Positions 43,572 to 52,232 of a stretch of DNA of 64,000 bases are shown piece by piece (the first letter of the stretch is position 1; each line of letters opens with the position of its first letter). The notes under the pieces were generated by a model, which ran no database searches, was not told the origin of the DNA, and worked only from the letters and a program-made list of their open reading frames with translations. The stretch covers positions 310,001 to 374,000 of the forward strand of contig NZ_CP139035.1 in NCBI RefSeq assembly GCF_029854705.2, given 5' to 3'. A program made the position numbers and the translations under genes. Source of the stretch: Akkermansia sp. N21116. Lineage in GTDB: Bacteria; Verrucomicrobiota; Verrucomicrobiia; Verrucomicrobiales; Akkermansiaceae.

Positions 43572-43713
43572 CGTCCTATTTGACAGCGAGTCAACCCGCC
43601 GGGTCAAGCATCACCTGTGTTCTGGCAATAAAATCAACGAGAAGGATTCGCCGATGAAAAAACAGAACGAACCGTCTTTTATAAAAAAATCGTAAAATTT
43701 TTATCAGTTATTC

Positions 43714-43741
43714 TTGACCTCGTCTGGATATAGGCTATCCT
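43714..43741 (+). promoter_or_regulatory. Promoter of the L28 gene
   Basis: TTGACC (43714-43719), 16-base spacer, TATCCT (43736-43741), about 33 bases before the rpmB ATG. An A+T-rich tract lies just upstream. Confidence 0.55.
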
Positions 43742-43773
43742 TCTTCTCCCGTAACCATTAACACCTGATTGCC

Positions 43774-44037
43774 ATGTCCCGTATCTGCATCATCCGAGGC
43801 TCTGTCCCGCACACCGGCCGTCGCATTCACCGCTCCGGTCTCGCCAAGAAAAAGGGCGGTATCGGTCGCCACGTGACCAAGACTGTCAATCGTACCGTTT
43901 ATCCTAATCTTCAAGAAAAACGCATCTGGGTTCCCGAACTGGGCCAGTTCATTCGTATGAAAATCTCTGTGAAAGCCCTGCGTACAATCAACAAGAACGG
44001 TGCGTACAACACCCTGAAAAAAGCAGGCCTCCTGTAA
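43774..44037 (+). CDS. rpmB: 50S ribosomal protein bL28
   Basis: An 87-residue basic protein with the L28 signature: MSRICIIRG at the start, HRSGLAKKKGG, TKTVNRTVYPNLQEKRIWVPE and a C-terminal VKALRTINKNG. It is part of the large ribosomal subunit. Only one Cys is present, so it lacks the zinc-binding pairs seen in some L28 forms. It has its own promoter and is followed by a GC-rich hairpin (AGTGCCTGCG / CGCAGGTGCT, about 44071-44105) that may end the transcript. Confidence 0.97.
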   Translation: MSRICIIRGSVPHTGRRIHRSGLAKKKGGIGRHVTKTVNRTVYPNLQEKRIWVPELGQFIRMKISVKALRTINKNGAYNTLKKAGLL

Positions 44038-44228
44038 AAACATTCTGTCTTCGAACGTTTTTTGAACACTGAGTGCCTGCGGGGGTCCCAACCTACGCAG
44101 GTGCTTGTCGTTCCGAAAATAACTTCAATACGGGACGGTCTGTTGAGAGAGGCACCTTGAGGAAAGATTGAAAGGAATCGTATCCTCCTAACGTATTAAA
44201 CATAGGTTCCGTGCCATAAATCAAAAAG

Positions 44229-44453
44229 ATGAAAGCTCAAACCAAGATTGCCCTTCGAATCAATGACGATAACCCCAATCACCACTTGTGGAATAACCGT
44301 GGTGTCTGGTGGTGCCATGTAACAGTCCACAAACCGGACTCCACAGCGGAACGTCTGAGATTTTCCCTGAAAACCCGAGATATTGATAAAGCGCGCGAAC
44401 GCAGAGATAAAATCTTTGCTTCGATTCAGCGCCACTTCGGTATCGCTGCCTAA
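44229..44453 (+). CDS. 74-residue integrase-arm-like protein, copy 1
   Basis: A small basic protein with a segment (about residues 24-68) that resembles the N-terminal arm DNA-binding domain of tyrosine recombinases: GVWWCHVTVH, then AERLRFSLKTRDIDKARERRDKIFA, i.e. three short strands and a helix. No catalytic domain follows. A second copy lies at 46590, differing in 7 of 74 residues though many codons differ silently. Between them are an ankyrin gene and a broken ankyrin copy. It ends in a strong terminator. Function is unknown; a DNA-binding or recombination-accessory role is plausible. Confidence 0.75.
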   Translation: MKAQTKIALRINDDNPNHHLWNNRGVWWCHVTVHKPDSTAERLRFSLKTRDIDKARERRDKIFASIQRHFGIAA

Positions 44454-44525
44454 AAAGGCATCAGGCAAACGCCAACGGATACCAGGCTCAATCACAGTAG
44501 CCGCACACATTAACAAACCCTTTTC

Positions 44526-44568
44526 AAAAACTGTTCTACCGGTTCCGGTAGGGCAGTTTTTCTTTTTT
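44526..44568 (+). terminator. Rho-independent terminator after 74-residue gene 1
   Basis: AAAAACTG...TACCGG pairs with CCGGTA...CAGTTTTT, followed by CTTTTTT; a long, nearly perfect stem. Confidence 0.88.
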
Positions 44569-44701
44569 CCTGAATATCCGCTTTGCCAAGTCCGGGAGAA
44601 AAACGGTCCCGCCGCATGTAGATGCATCAAAATTAACAGTCACCCAAAGGAAACAACTGACCTACCACCCCCGGAACTTCCTCCGGTGATTCTTCTTGGA
44701 A

Positions 44702-46039
44702 ATGCTACAAACATTCGCTAGCTTTGGATTCATAGGATTTTTTTCTCTTTTCATGATCTCCTTCCGTCCATCAACTCGCCACGTCATCTTATTGACCAGT
44801 CTCCTGTTGATTTGCGGGGCAATCCTCACACTCCTCTGGCCACGCGGAATCACCTACCACTCCAAATGGACTCCTGAAGAACGGCAGGAAATCGCCGAGA
44901 TCGCCAATTATTGGAACGATGTGCTAGACGCAGAAACACTGTACGTCATGCCTTCGATGGGCATTGGGTACATGCAAGTCAATTCACCAGAATACGGCTT
45001 CATCGCGAATCTCGTTCGCCACCTGCCAATCAAGGCACAGGAATCCATTCAGAAATATATCATCCGCTATAAAGCCAATCATATGCTCCAGAAAAAGCTG
45101 AATGCGATTCGCCAAACAGCTAAAACAGGAAATCCCCTCATCTACGATTCAGACTATTGGTCCCTGCTGACACAGGCTTGCGCGACCGGCAAAAACAGGC
45201 TTGCCAAACGATTGCTCGAAGAAGGCGCAGACCCCAATCTCAGCTCCCGCTCCGAATCATCCACGCAAGGCTATACGCCCCTGATGTTCGTGTGCATTTC
45301 GCCATATCTCAAAAAAGAACCGATTCCTCTGGAATCACGCATGGAACTCGTAAGGGTACTCTTACAGCATGGAGCAGACCCTTACATAACGACCGTAAGC
45401 GACCAGAAAGAATTGACTCTTATTGATATCGCCTGTCTTTCAACAGGGACATTCCAGGATCGGGAGCAACTCATTCTCAACCTATTGGATTTGGCGCCCA
45501 ACTTCAGACTTTTCACCACAGCAGCCACATTGGAGGATTCACGGTCACAAATCCAGTTCCCTTTTTTTATGAGATACTCGAAAGTTGTCCGCAAGCTCGT
45601 CCAATCTGGAGCACCTGTCACCATGCCTGACGGGAAATCATACATCTGGAATATCTCATTGTATCGTCCCGATTGTTTTGAAATGGCCAAAGTCTTTCTG
45701 GAAGCAGGCCCGGAAAGCAACCGGGAATGGCTCCAGTTGCAACAATCCATACCAACGGCCCCATCCACCCCACCGTGCCATACCAGAAAAGAACTTGCCC
45801 AGTTGACACTTGACTTGCTAGCACTTCAATTTCAACCCTCCGAATCCAACATCAAGGAGCTGAATGAATTCCTCCTCTACCTCATCCAGCTTGGTGCCGA
45901 TCCCGACCAACAGGCAAAACACCTCGAAACACCCCGGACATTGCTTCTCAAAGCTGCTTCATCTCCACACGTTCAAGAATTGTTACAGCACACATTGGGC
46001 ACATCCAAACCGCCCCCAACAGGCAAAAAAACCTCATGA
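44702..46039 (+). CDS. Membrane-anchored ankyrin-repeat protein
   Basis: A 445-residue protein with two N-terminal hydrophobic helices (about 5-20 and 28-45) and then a mainly helical part. At least three ankyrin-like repeats are visible: LAKRLLEEGADPNLSSRS...TPLMFVC (about 157-180), LVRVLLQHGADPYITT (about 217-232) and a later LLYLIQLGADPDQQAKH (about 399-415). The juxtamembrane segment ITYHSKWTPEERQEIAEIAN is shared with the broken copy just downstream. ATG 44702 is preferred over TTG 44696. It lies between the two 74-residue integrase-arm-like genes. It is probably a protein-protein contact protein at the inner membrane; no specific role is evident. Confidence 0.75.
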   Translation: MLQTFASFGFIGFFSLFMISFRPSTRHVILLTSLLLICGAILTLLWPRGITYHSKWTPEERQEIAEIANYWNDVLDAETLYVMPSMGIGYMQVNSPEYGFIANLVRHLPIKAQESIQKYIIRYKANHMLQKKLNAIRQTAKTGNPLIYDSDYWSLLTQACATGKNRLAKRLLEEGADPNLSSRSESSTQGYTPLMFVCISPYLKKEPIPLESRMELVRVLLQHGADPYITTVSDQKELTLIDIACLSTGTFQDREQLILNLLDLAPNFRLFTTAATLEDSRSQIQFPFFMRYSKVVRKLVQSGAPVTMPDGKSYIWNISLYRPDCFEMAKVFLEAGPESNREWLQLQQSIPTAPSTPPCHTRKELAQLTLDLLALQFQPSESNIKELNEFLLYLIQLGADPDQQAKHLETPRTLLLKAASSPHVQELLQHTLGTSKPPPTGKKTS

Positions 46040-46398
46040 AACGCACAGCCAGAGTCTGCTGGACTTATTCTTGCGGCCATCGTTTTATTCACTGCCGCCT
46101 GGATCATTTTCTCGCAGTCGTCCAACATCACCTATCACCCCAAATGGACACCTGAGGAGCGCCAGGAAATTGGGGGCATCGTTTCCTATTACGAAAATGA
46201 ATACTCGCCTGATGTTTTTCCGATCATATTGTCTTCCGACAATCAGCTCTCGAAATGGCTCGTTTTCTGCTGGATCACGGAACAGATCCCTCCATCAGGA
46301 ACAAGGCTGGTAAAACAGCACGGGAAATCCTTCTTAAAGGGTCTCCGTTATCTTCTGCTCTGGCAAGAGACGGAAAGCTGGAAAAAGTCCTCGATTAG
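46035..46398 (+). pseudogene. Frameshifted remnant of a second ankyrin protein gene
   Basis: ATG at 46035 overlaps the stop of the intact ankyrin gene. Reading by frame, the N-terminal membrane part (SAGLILAAIVLFTAAWIIFSQ) and the shared ITYHPKWTPEERQEI segment are recognisable in one frame, while the end reads as one ankyrin repeat in another frame (46255-46398: MARFLLDHGTDPSIRNKAGKTAREILLKG). At least two frameshifts are needed to join them and most of the middle is missing. The rest of the spacer up to 46589 shows no gene. Confidence 0.75.
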
Positions 46399-46589
46399 TT
46401 GCCGAAGCTCCCGGAGATGAGGGAAGGCCGGAAAAATAAGGGATTCAGAAATTTTTTTGAACATTTCCGGAGAAAAAGTTGTTTCATTATATGCAAGGCA
46501 GCTACCGGATACGATCAAAATCTCCTCTCGGGCAGGAAAAAATGCTTTGCTCCAAGTCCGAACGAACCATTTCATAGAACGCAATTATT

Positions 46590-46814
46590 ATGAAAACTCA
46601 AACCAAAATCGCACTGCGAATCAACGACGACAACCCCAATCATCACCTCTGGAACAACCGCGGCGTGTGGTGGTGCCATGTCACCGTCCACAAGCCGGAT
46701 GCCACGGCGGAACGCCTGAGATTCTCCCTGAAGACCCGGGACGTGGAAAAGGCACGTTCCCGCAGGGATAAGATCTTCGCTTCCATTCAGGATCACTTCG
46801 GCATCGCTTCCTGA
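46590..46814 (+). CDS. 74-residue integrase-arm-like protein, copy 2
   Basis: Paralogue of the protein encoded at 44229, 67 of 74 residues identical. Changes are mostly mild (e.g. Ile/Val, Asp/Glu), whereas third codon positions differ at many sites, showing long purifying selection after duplication. The same arm-like strands and helix are visible (GVWWCHVTVH, RLRFSLKTRDVEKARSRRDKIFA). It follows the ankyrin pseudogene and ends in its own terminator. That two copies are both conserved argues for a real function; DNA binding is inferred, not shown. Confidence 0.75.
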   Translation: MKTQTKIALRINDDNPNHHLWNNRGVWWCHVTVHKPDATAERLRFSLKTRDVEKARSRRDKIFASIQDHFGIAS

Positions 46815-46881
46815 TCCTTCTCTAGGGACGACGATCAATAGAGTAGCCTCCACGGAATTTTCCGGGAGAGTATCTTCTTCC

Positions 46882-46916
46882 AACAGCCGGCAGGTTCGCC
46901 TCCGGCTGTTTTTTTA
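46882..46916 (+). terminator. Rho-independent terminator after 74-residue gene 2
   Basis: AACAGCCGG pairs with CCGGCTGTT over an 11-base loop, followed by a run of T. Confidence 0.9.
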
Positions 46917-46992
46917 TTCCATATTTCGGAGGCAAGCATAAGCATTCCGCTCCGGCATGAAAGATTGCCGGTACCCGGTTCGTAAAAATGCT

Positions 46993-48135
46993 ATGACTCA
47001 GCTGGACCTCCCTGCCCTTCCAACCAAGCCACACTACGTTATTCTGGACGGCTTGCGCGGGGTTGCCGCCATCATGGTGGTGATTTTCCACATTTTCGAA
47101 GCCAGCGCTACCGATCTGAAGTTTCATACGGACCAAATCGTCAACCACGGCTATCTGGGGGTGGATTTTTTCTTCATTCTCTCCGGATTCGTGATCGGCT
47201 ATGCTTACGATGACCGCTGGGGAAAAATGAGTTTGTGGGAGTTCTGCAAGCGTCGCCTGACCCGACTCCAACCTATGGTCATCATGGGAATGGTGCTGGG
47301 AGCCGTTTTTTTCTATCCTCAGGCCTCGGAGCTTTTTCCCAGTATCGCCGGAACGCCTCTCTGGCTCATGCTGGCGGTGATGGCGGCCGGAAGCCTTCTA
47401 CTGCCGGTACCTCTTTCACTTGATATCCGGGGATGGCAGGAGATGTATCCGTTGAACGGTCCCGGTTGGACGCTTTTCTTCGAGTACCTGGCCAATATCC
47501 TCTATGCCACTCTCATCAGGCGCCTTTCCAATATCTGGCTGGCATTTCTCGTCTTTCTGGCCGGATGTGCCCTGATACACCAGTGCTACACGATGGGCAA
47601 CAATATCGGAGGATGGAGCCTGACGATTGAGCAACTCCAGGTCGGATTGACCCGGCTTGTCTTCCCGTTCTTCGGCGGTCTTCTACTCTTCCGTATCTGC
47701 AAGCCCTCACGGATCAAGCACGCGTTCTGGTGGTGCAGCCTCATCATCATCGGAGTCATGTGCATGCCCCATGTCGGCGGAGAGGAACACTACCATCTCA
47801 ACGGACTCTACGATGCTTTCTGCATTATTGCAGTTTTCCCATTCGTCGTTTACCTGGGAGCCAGCGGCGTTCTCAGCGGGACATGTTCCAAACGTTTCTG
47901 CAAGTTTCTTGGAGAATTGTCGTATCCGCTTTACATTACACACTATCCGTTAATTTACCTCTACACGGCCTGGGTAGCCGACAACAAGATTCCTATAGCC
48001 GAGGCCATCCCCTTCGGCGCCCTTGTTCTGGCAAGCAGTATCATTCTGGCTGTCCTCTGCCTGAAACTATACGACGAACCAATCCGTAACTGGCTCAAAA
48101 AACATTGGAATTCCGTGAGACCCGGAGCCATGTGA
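46993..48135 (+). CDS. Acyltransferase-3 family membrane protein (OafA-like)
   Basis: A 380-residue integral membrane protein with about 10 helices. The family signature is present at the start: LDGLRGVAAIMVVIFHIFEA, with the conserved Arg and the catalytic-type His, followed by LGVDFFFILSGFVIGY and an R-containing loop (FCKRRLTRLQPM). Near the C-terminus FLGELSYPLYITHYPLIYL matches the typical SYPLYLxH segment. Such enzymes add acetyl or other acyl groups to surface sugars. ATG 46993 (MTQLDLP) is preferred over the ATG at 46957. It stands alone between a terminator and recA. Target sugar is unknown. Confidence 0.88.
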   Translation: MTQLDLPALPTKPHYVILDGLRGVAAIMVVIFHIFEASATDLKFHTDQIVNHGYLGVDFFFILSGFVIGYAYDDRWGKMSLWEFCKRRLTRLQPMVIMGMVLGAVFFYPQASELFPSIAGTPLWLMLAVMAAGSLLLPVPLSLDIRGWQEMYPLNGPGWTLFFEYLANILYATLIRRLSNIWLAFLVFLAGCALIHQCYTMGNNIGGWSLTIEQLQVGLTRLVFPFFGGLLLFRICKPSRIKHAFWWCSLIIIGVMCMPHVGGEEHYHLNGLYDAFCIIAVFPFVVYLGASGVLSGTCSKRFCKFLGELSYPLYITHYPLIYLYTAWVADNKIPIAEAIPFGALVLASSIILAVLCLKLYDEPIRNWLKKHWNSVRPGAM

Positions 48136-48204
48136 CGGAAAGAATTGTCAGCTCACCCGATGGGCGCTTGAATATTCATCCGCTCCATTTATACTGCGTT
48201 GACT

Positions 48205-49245
48205 ATGACGAGTGAAGCCCCTCAATCCGCTGATGCCGAAAAACTGGCGGCAGCCCGCAAACGCAACCTTGATCTGGCTATCTCCCAGATCCAGAAAGAC
48301 TTTGGTGAGTCCGCCATCATGAGATTGGGCGACACTCACAAGAGCGATGTCGATGTCATCCCGACCGGGAACCTCCTGATTGACCGCGCTCTCGGCGTGG
48401 GCGGTTTCGCCCGAGGTCGTATTGTGGAAGTATTCGGTCCGGAATCTTCCGGGAAGACCACATTGACGCTGACAGCCATTGCCCAGGCTCAAAAGGCCGG
48501 AGGCCTTGCCGCCTTCATTGACGTAGAACACGCGCTGGATCCCCAGTATGCCTCCCGCCTGGGTGTCAATCTGGACGATCTGCTCGTCTCCCAGCCCAGC
48601 TCCGGAGAAGAAGCTCTCCAAATTTGTGAAGCTCTCGTCCGTTCAAACGCCATTGATGTCATCGTCGTGGACTCCGTAGCCGCCCTCGTCACCAGGCAAG
48701 AACTGGAAGGCGAAATCGGCGATTCCACCGTCGGCGCGCAAGCCCGTCTGATGTCCGCCGCCCTGCGCAAGCTGACCAGCTTTATCTCAAAGGCTCGCAC
48801 GGTTTGCATCTTCACCAACCAGATCCGCGAAAAAATCGGCGTCATGTTCGGTAACCCGGAAACGACTCCCGGAGGCCGCGCCCTCAAATTCTACGCTTCC
48901 GTCCGCGTCGACATCCGTCGTATCGGTCAGATCAAAGCTTCGGACGGTTCCGTCAGCGGCAACCGTACCAAATTGAAAGTCGTCAAGAACAAGGTCGCGC
49001 CTCCCTTTACGGAATGCGAATTCGATATCATGTACAACGAAGGCATTTCCTCCGTTGGCAGCCTGCTCGATCTCGCCATGGAATACGATATCATTCAGAA
49101 GCGAGGCTCCTGGATTAGTTACAACGGCAACCAGATCGCCCAAGGCCGTGACGCAGCCAAGGAAGCCCTCAAGAATAACGCCGAGCTGTATGCCGAAATC
49201 GAAACCCTCGTCAAGCAGAAGCTGGACGAGAAGCAAGGCAAATAA
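48205..49245 (+). CDS. recA: DNA recombinase RecA
   Basis: A 346-residue RecA. Walker A is GPESSGKT (78-85), Walker B lies in [10 protein letters not shown], and the L1/L2 DNA-binding loops are intact ([44 protein letters not shown]). It forms nucleoprotein filaments for strand exchange and, elsewhere, SOS induction. Start ATG 48205 is chosen over an in-frame TTG two codons earlier. The C-terminus is lysine-rich ([10 protein letters not shown]) rather than acidic. No LexA box is recognised upstream. A strong hairpin follows. Confidence 0.98.
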   Translation: MTSEAPQSADAEKLAAARKRNLDLAISQIQKDFGESAIMRLGDTHKSDVDVIPTGNLLIDRALGVGGFARGRIVEVFGPESSGKTTLTLTAIAQAQKAGGLAAFIDVEHALDPQYASRLGVNLDDLLVSQPSSGEEALQICEALVRSNAIDVIVVDSVAALVTRQELEGEIGDSTVGAQARLMSAALRKLTSFISKARTVCIFTNQIREKIGVMFGNPETTPGGRALKFYASVRVDIRRIGQIKASDGSVSGNRTKLKVVKNKVAPPFTECEFDIMYNEGISSVGSLLDLAMEYDIIQKRGSWISYNGNQIAQGRDAAKEALKNNAELYAEIETLVKQKLDEKQGK

Positions 49246-49281
49246 ATCTTACGAAAACACCGTAAAGATTTTCTCCTGAAA

Positions 49282-49315
49282 ACAAGGTCGTTCCGCATTT
49301 CCGGAGCGGCCTTGT
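49282..49315 (+). terminator. Terminator-like hairpin after recA
   Basis: ACAAGGTCGTTCCG pairs with CGGAGCGGCCTTGT over 14 bp (two G-U); the following tract CGCATTTC is only weakly T-rich. Confidence 0.75.
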
Positions 49316-49403
49316 CGCATTTCAGGATTCGGACACAAGGTTTCAGGCCGACTTCAAGATGGGGGAACCATTTTTCTCGCTTATCCCCCAAAAAAAGAAA
49401 CCG

Positions 49404-49569
49404 CTGTGCCGTCTATGGTGGTGAGCCACGTTCCCGTGTCTCAGTAGGGCGGGGACTTCCGCCATTCTTCTGAAGTATCCGCAAGGGACGGTTCATAGGA
49501 ACAACGGGGCTGCCCCCATTATAATGTACTATCGGTTCGGGCCACCCGACCATTCGGCGACGCACACAG
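49404..49569. other. Candidate structured RNA element
   Basis: In the 490-base gap between recA and the M60 gene, segments far apart pair to close a rod: CTGTG (49404-49408)/CACAG (49565-49569), GTC/GAC (49411-49413/49559-49561), ATGGT/ACCAT (49415-49419/49549-49553), GGTG/CACC (49420-49423/49543-49546) and GTTCC/GGAAC further in. Inner hairpins GGCGG/CCGCC, GGGG/CCCC and CGGG/CCCG are also present. Size and rod shape recall 6S RNA, but no class is recognised and strand is undecided. Downstream, ATCAAAA/TTTTGAT (49606-49622) is a 7-3-7 palindrome; the rest of the gap shows nothing. Confidence 0.4.
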
Positions 49570-49736
49570 CAGTCATGAAGTAAAATAAGGTGACAGCTCG
49601 TAAAAATCAAAACAATTTTGATCCTTCACGCGTTAGACGTCATGGCAACCCGGGGCAATAGGAGAGATAGATCCCGGAGCTCCTTGTTTGTGAATGGGAT
49701 TTGAAAGAAAAAGGGAAGATCTCCTGTATCTATAGT

Positions 49737-52166
49737 ATGGTAAAAATATCCTTCATCCTTCTGCTTTCAACTATGACAGCCGGCCTCGTTTCCGGCGAAC
49801 AGGAACCTCTCGCCAATATACCGCGCCATGGTATTACCCAAGAGATATGGGAAAGGCAACGAGGCAGTTCCGTTGCCGACATGACCCAAACGGAAGCCTA
49901 CAAAAATGGGAAGCCAACGCGAACGAGTATTGTCAAAGAGTTGGATATTGATTCCCTCGGAGAAGAGTACGGAGCTCGCTACACTGCGATCCTCACTGTT
50001 CCCCGGAGCGGCAATTACACATTCTGGCTGTCTGGAGACGATACCGCCGAATTGTGGCTGAGTACCGGCGGCGATCTGGAAAAAATTGCCGGCCTAAACG
50101 TGTATACACCGCGTAAATCATTCAGGAACGATGCCAAATCACAACCGATCAGGCTGGAACAAGGCAAGAAATACAAGCTTCAAGTCTTGCATAAACAGGC
50201 TGGAGGAAACGATCATCTGACCGTCGCCTGGCAATGTGACGACAAACCAAGGGAAATCATAGGAACGGACTGCCTAACCCCCATCCTTGACGATTCCCAG
50301 AAAAAATCACTGGCGAAAACGTCCGCCCTTGACCAGCACAGAAACAAGCTCCAACGGGAATTGGCCAGCAAAAATGAAACAAACATTTCCGAGTGGCTCG
50401 ATAATCTCTCCGACTCGGATCAGAAAATCGTCGCACATATCCTCCTTCAAAAGGAAAAATCCCTGGGTTCCCTATCTCCCGACAAACGCAAGGCCAACCT
50501 GAAAGCCTTCGCGACACTCGCCCAAGGCATCGTTCCCACAACCGACAAACCAATCAAAAATCCGGCAGCCAAGCGCCTCCTGTATCTGGAGGAAAAATAT
50601 CTGGAATCGCTCACCCAGGACGAACTCAAAGCTTATGGCCCTCACCGTCTGGCACATATGCTGGGTGAAATTCCGAAGGATGCCAAAGCTGTCAGAAAAA
50701 CAGTTCTTCTCTCGTCAAAAGGAGACAAGTGGGATCGTGAAATGGTATCTACCGGGGTTTATGCCCTGCCGGGAACCCCTATCACAGTGACCCTGCCTCC
50801 CGAATTGGCAAATGCCGCGCTGGAATTGATCATCGGCCACCATGTCCATGCAGGCATCCACCAAGATCCGCCTCTAACCAGCACGCCGAATACAACACGT
50901 CGGTTTCCGTTGAAAGGAACCAGAATTACGGCTATCTCTCCGCACGGAGGGATCGTCTTCATCCAGGTCCCCAAGGATGTCGCCCTGCAAAACGCTCCCG
51001 TGATTTTCGAGAATGTTCTGGAAGCCCCGCGATTCATCTTGGGCAAAACGGACAACGAAACTTGGAAAAAACTCCGGGAAGCTCCTGCTCCGTGGGGCGA
51101 ACTTATTTCCGAAAACCTGTTGCTTCTCGTCAAATCGGACGATCTTCGCAAGCTGGACGATCCGACATCCCTGATGCAATGGTGGAATGAAAACTGCCGC
51201 CGCCACCAGGACTTCTACGCCTATTATCCCGGTTATCCCTTCCGCATGCATGCCAGCCTATACCCTCGTGAAGGCTACGCCTACTGGCCGTTGGAATGGC
51301 AACCGAAGAATATCGTACGCCTGCTGGATCTCGACGAGATGAAAACCAGAAACGACGGCCTCTTCCTCCACGAACACGGGCACCATGGAGACCCCGATGA
51401 AATTATCGTCGGCTACTGGGGAGAATCCACCTGCAACTGGGCCGGATACTATATGAAATCCTTGGAAGACTTCGACTGGAAGGATTCCCCGGATACACAC
51501 ATGCGCAAGCTCTTCGACCCCTCGGACAAGGCCCATGAAGAAATCAAGCAGGAAGGTTGGTACAAGATCTCTACCAAGGGAACCCACCACTGGTCCTACC
51601 CTGTTACAAGCATGATGCTGGGACATACGGTGGACTTCGGCTGGCAACCGCTCAAAAACACGATCAGAAGGATGCGTAACCATGAAGATCCCATGTACAA
51701 ATGGGACTTCGTCCAAGGCGACATGAATGATCAGAATGTGCGCGACCAGGCAAAGATCGATCGCTATCTCATCGGCCTTTCAGAAGAATGCCAGAGGGAT
51801 GTCCGTCCATATTTCGCTCATTTTAAGTTGAAGCCATCCGCCGGAGCCGCCGAATATCTTGACAAAAAAGCCTTCCCGAAATGGGATTTATCCTACCTTC
51901 CCATGGATGCCGCCCTCACGACTCCGTCAAATATGCCTTTAACGATTCCCAATCCCGGACAATCCGTTCTGAGCATGGCCGGCCCCACGAAAATCAGCTG
52001 GAACACACGTACGGTTAACGGTGGAATCGTCAGAGTATCCCCCACTGGTGATGTGGTGTATACCCCCAAGCAAGGATTTTCCGGAGAAGACCGCATCTCC
52101 TACGTGCTGAAGAATCCGGTCGGAACCTCGCCTGTCAAATACCTCCCAGTCAATGTAGGCCAGTAG
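49737..52166 (+). CDS. Secreted PA14-M60 metalloprotease (mucinase-like)
   Basis: An 809-residue secreted protein. ATG 49737 gives a signal peptide (MVKISFILLLSTMTAGLVSG) and is preferred over a TTG at 49701. Next comes a PA14 carbohydrate-binding-type domain (about 35-175; SGNYTFWLSGDDTAELWLS), a linker, and the M60/enhancin-type catalytic domain with the zinc motif His545-Glu546-x-x-His549 (FLHEHGHHGD) and a downstream Glu (555 or 563). The last 80 residues form an Ig/cadherin-like domain (VRVSPTGDVVYTPKQGFSGEDRISY). M60 enzymes of Akkermansia cleave O-glycosylated mucins; the same use here is inference. It stands alone. Confidence 0.88.
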   Translation: MVKISFILLLSTMTAGLVSGEQEPLANIPRHGITQEIWERQRGSSVADMTQTEAYKNGKPTRTSIVKELDIDSLGEEYGARYTAILTVPRSGNYTFWLSGDDTAELWLSTGGDLEKIAGLNVYTPRKSFRNDAKSQPIRLEQGKKYKLQVLHKQAGGNDHLTVAWQCDDKPREIIGTDCLTPILDDSQKKSLAKTSALDQHRNKLQRELASKNETNISEWLDNLSDSDQKIVAHILLQKEKSLGSLSPDKRKANLKAFATLAQGIVPTTDKPIKNPAAKRLLYLEEKYLESLTQDELKAYGPHRLAHMLGEIPKDAKAVRKTVLLSSKGDKWDREMVSTGVYALPGTPITVTLPPELANAALELIIGHHVHAGIHQDPPLTSTPNTTRRFPLKGTRITAISPHGGIVFIQVPKDVALQNAPVIFENVLEAPRFILGKTDNETWKKLREAPAPWGELISENLLLLVKSDDLRKLDDPTSLMQWWNENCRRHQDFYAYYPGYPFRMHASLYPREGYAYWPLEWQPKNIVRLLDLDEMKTRNDGLFLHEHGHHGDPDEIIVGYWGESTCNWAGYYMKSLEDFDWKDSPDTHMRKLFDPSDKAHEEIKQEGWYKISTKGTHHWSYPVTSMMLGHTVDFGWQPLKNTIRRMRNHEDPMYKWDFVQGDMNDQNVRDQAKIDRYLIGLSEECQRDVRPYFAHFKLKPSAGAAEYLDKKAFPKWDLSYLPMDAALTTPSNMPLTIPNPGQSVLSMAGPTKISWNTRTVNGGIVRVSPTGDVVYTPKQGFSGEDRISYVLKNPVGTSPVKYLPVNVGQ

Positions 52167-52174
52167 AAATGTCC

Positions 52175-52223
52175 TCCGTCCTTCTCATCTTTTTCCGATC
52201 ACAAGAAAAAGGGAAGGACGGAG
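52175..52223. terminator. Long hairpin between convergent M60 and ABC-F genes
   Basis: CTCCGTCCTTC and GAAGGACGGAG pair perfectly, extended inside by CTTTTTC/GAAAAAG. It sits between the two stop codons (52166 and 52233) and probably ends transcription in both directions, although neither side has a following T-run. Confidence 0.7.
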
Positions 52224-52232
52224 AAAAAAGAA

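Noticed and set aside
44229-46814. Possible complete integrase or integron cassette array
   Set aside because: Only an arm-like domain is present, with no catalytic Arg-His-Arg-Tyr domain and no repeated attC-like sites between genes.
49413-49610. A 65-codon minus-strand open frame in the recA-M60 gap
   Set aside because: It overlaps the structured element, has no ribosome site or conserved features, and is rich in Pro/Arg as expected from chance in GC-rich hairpins.
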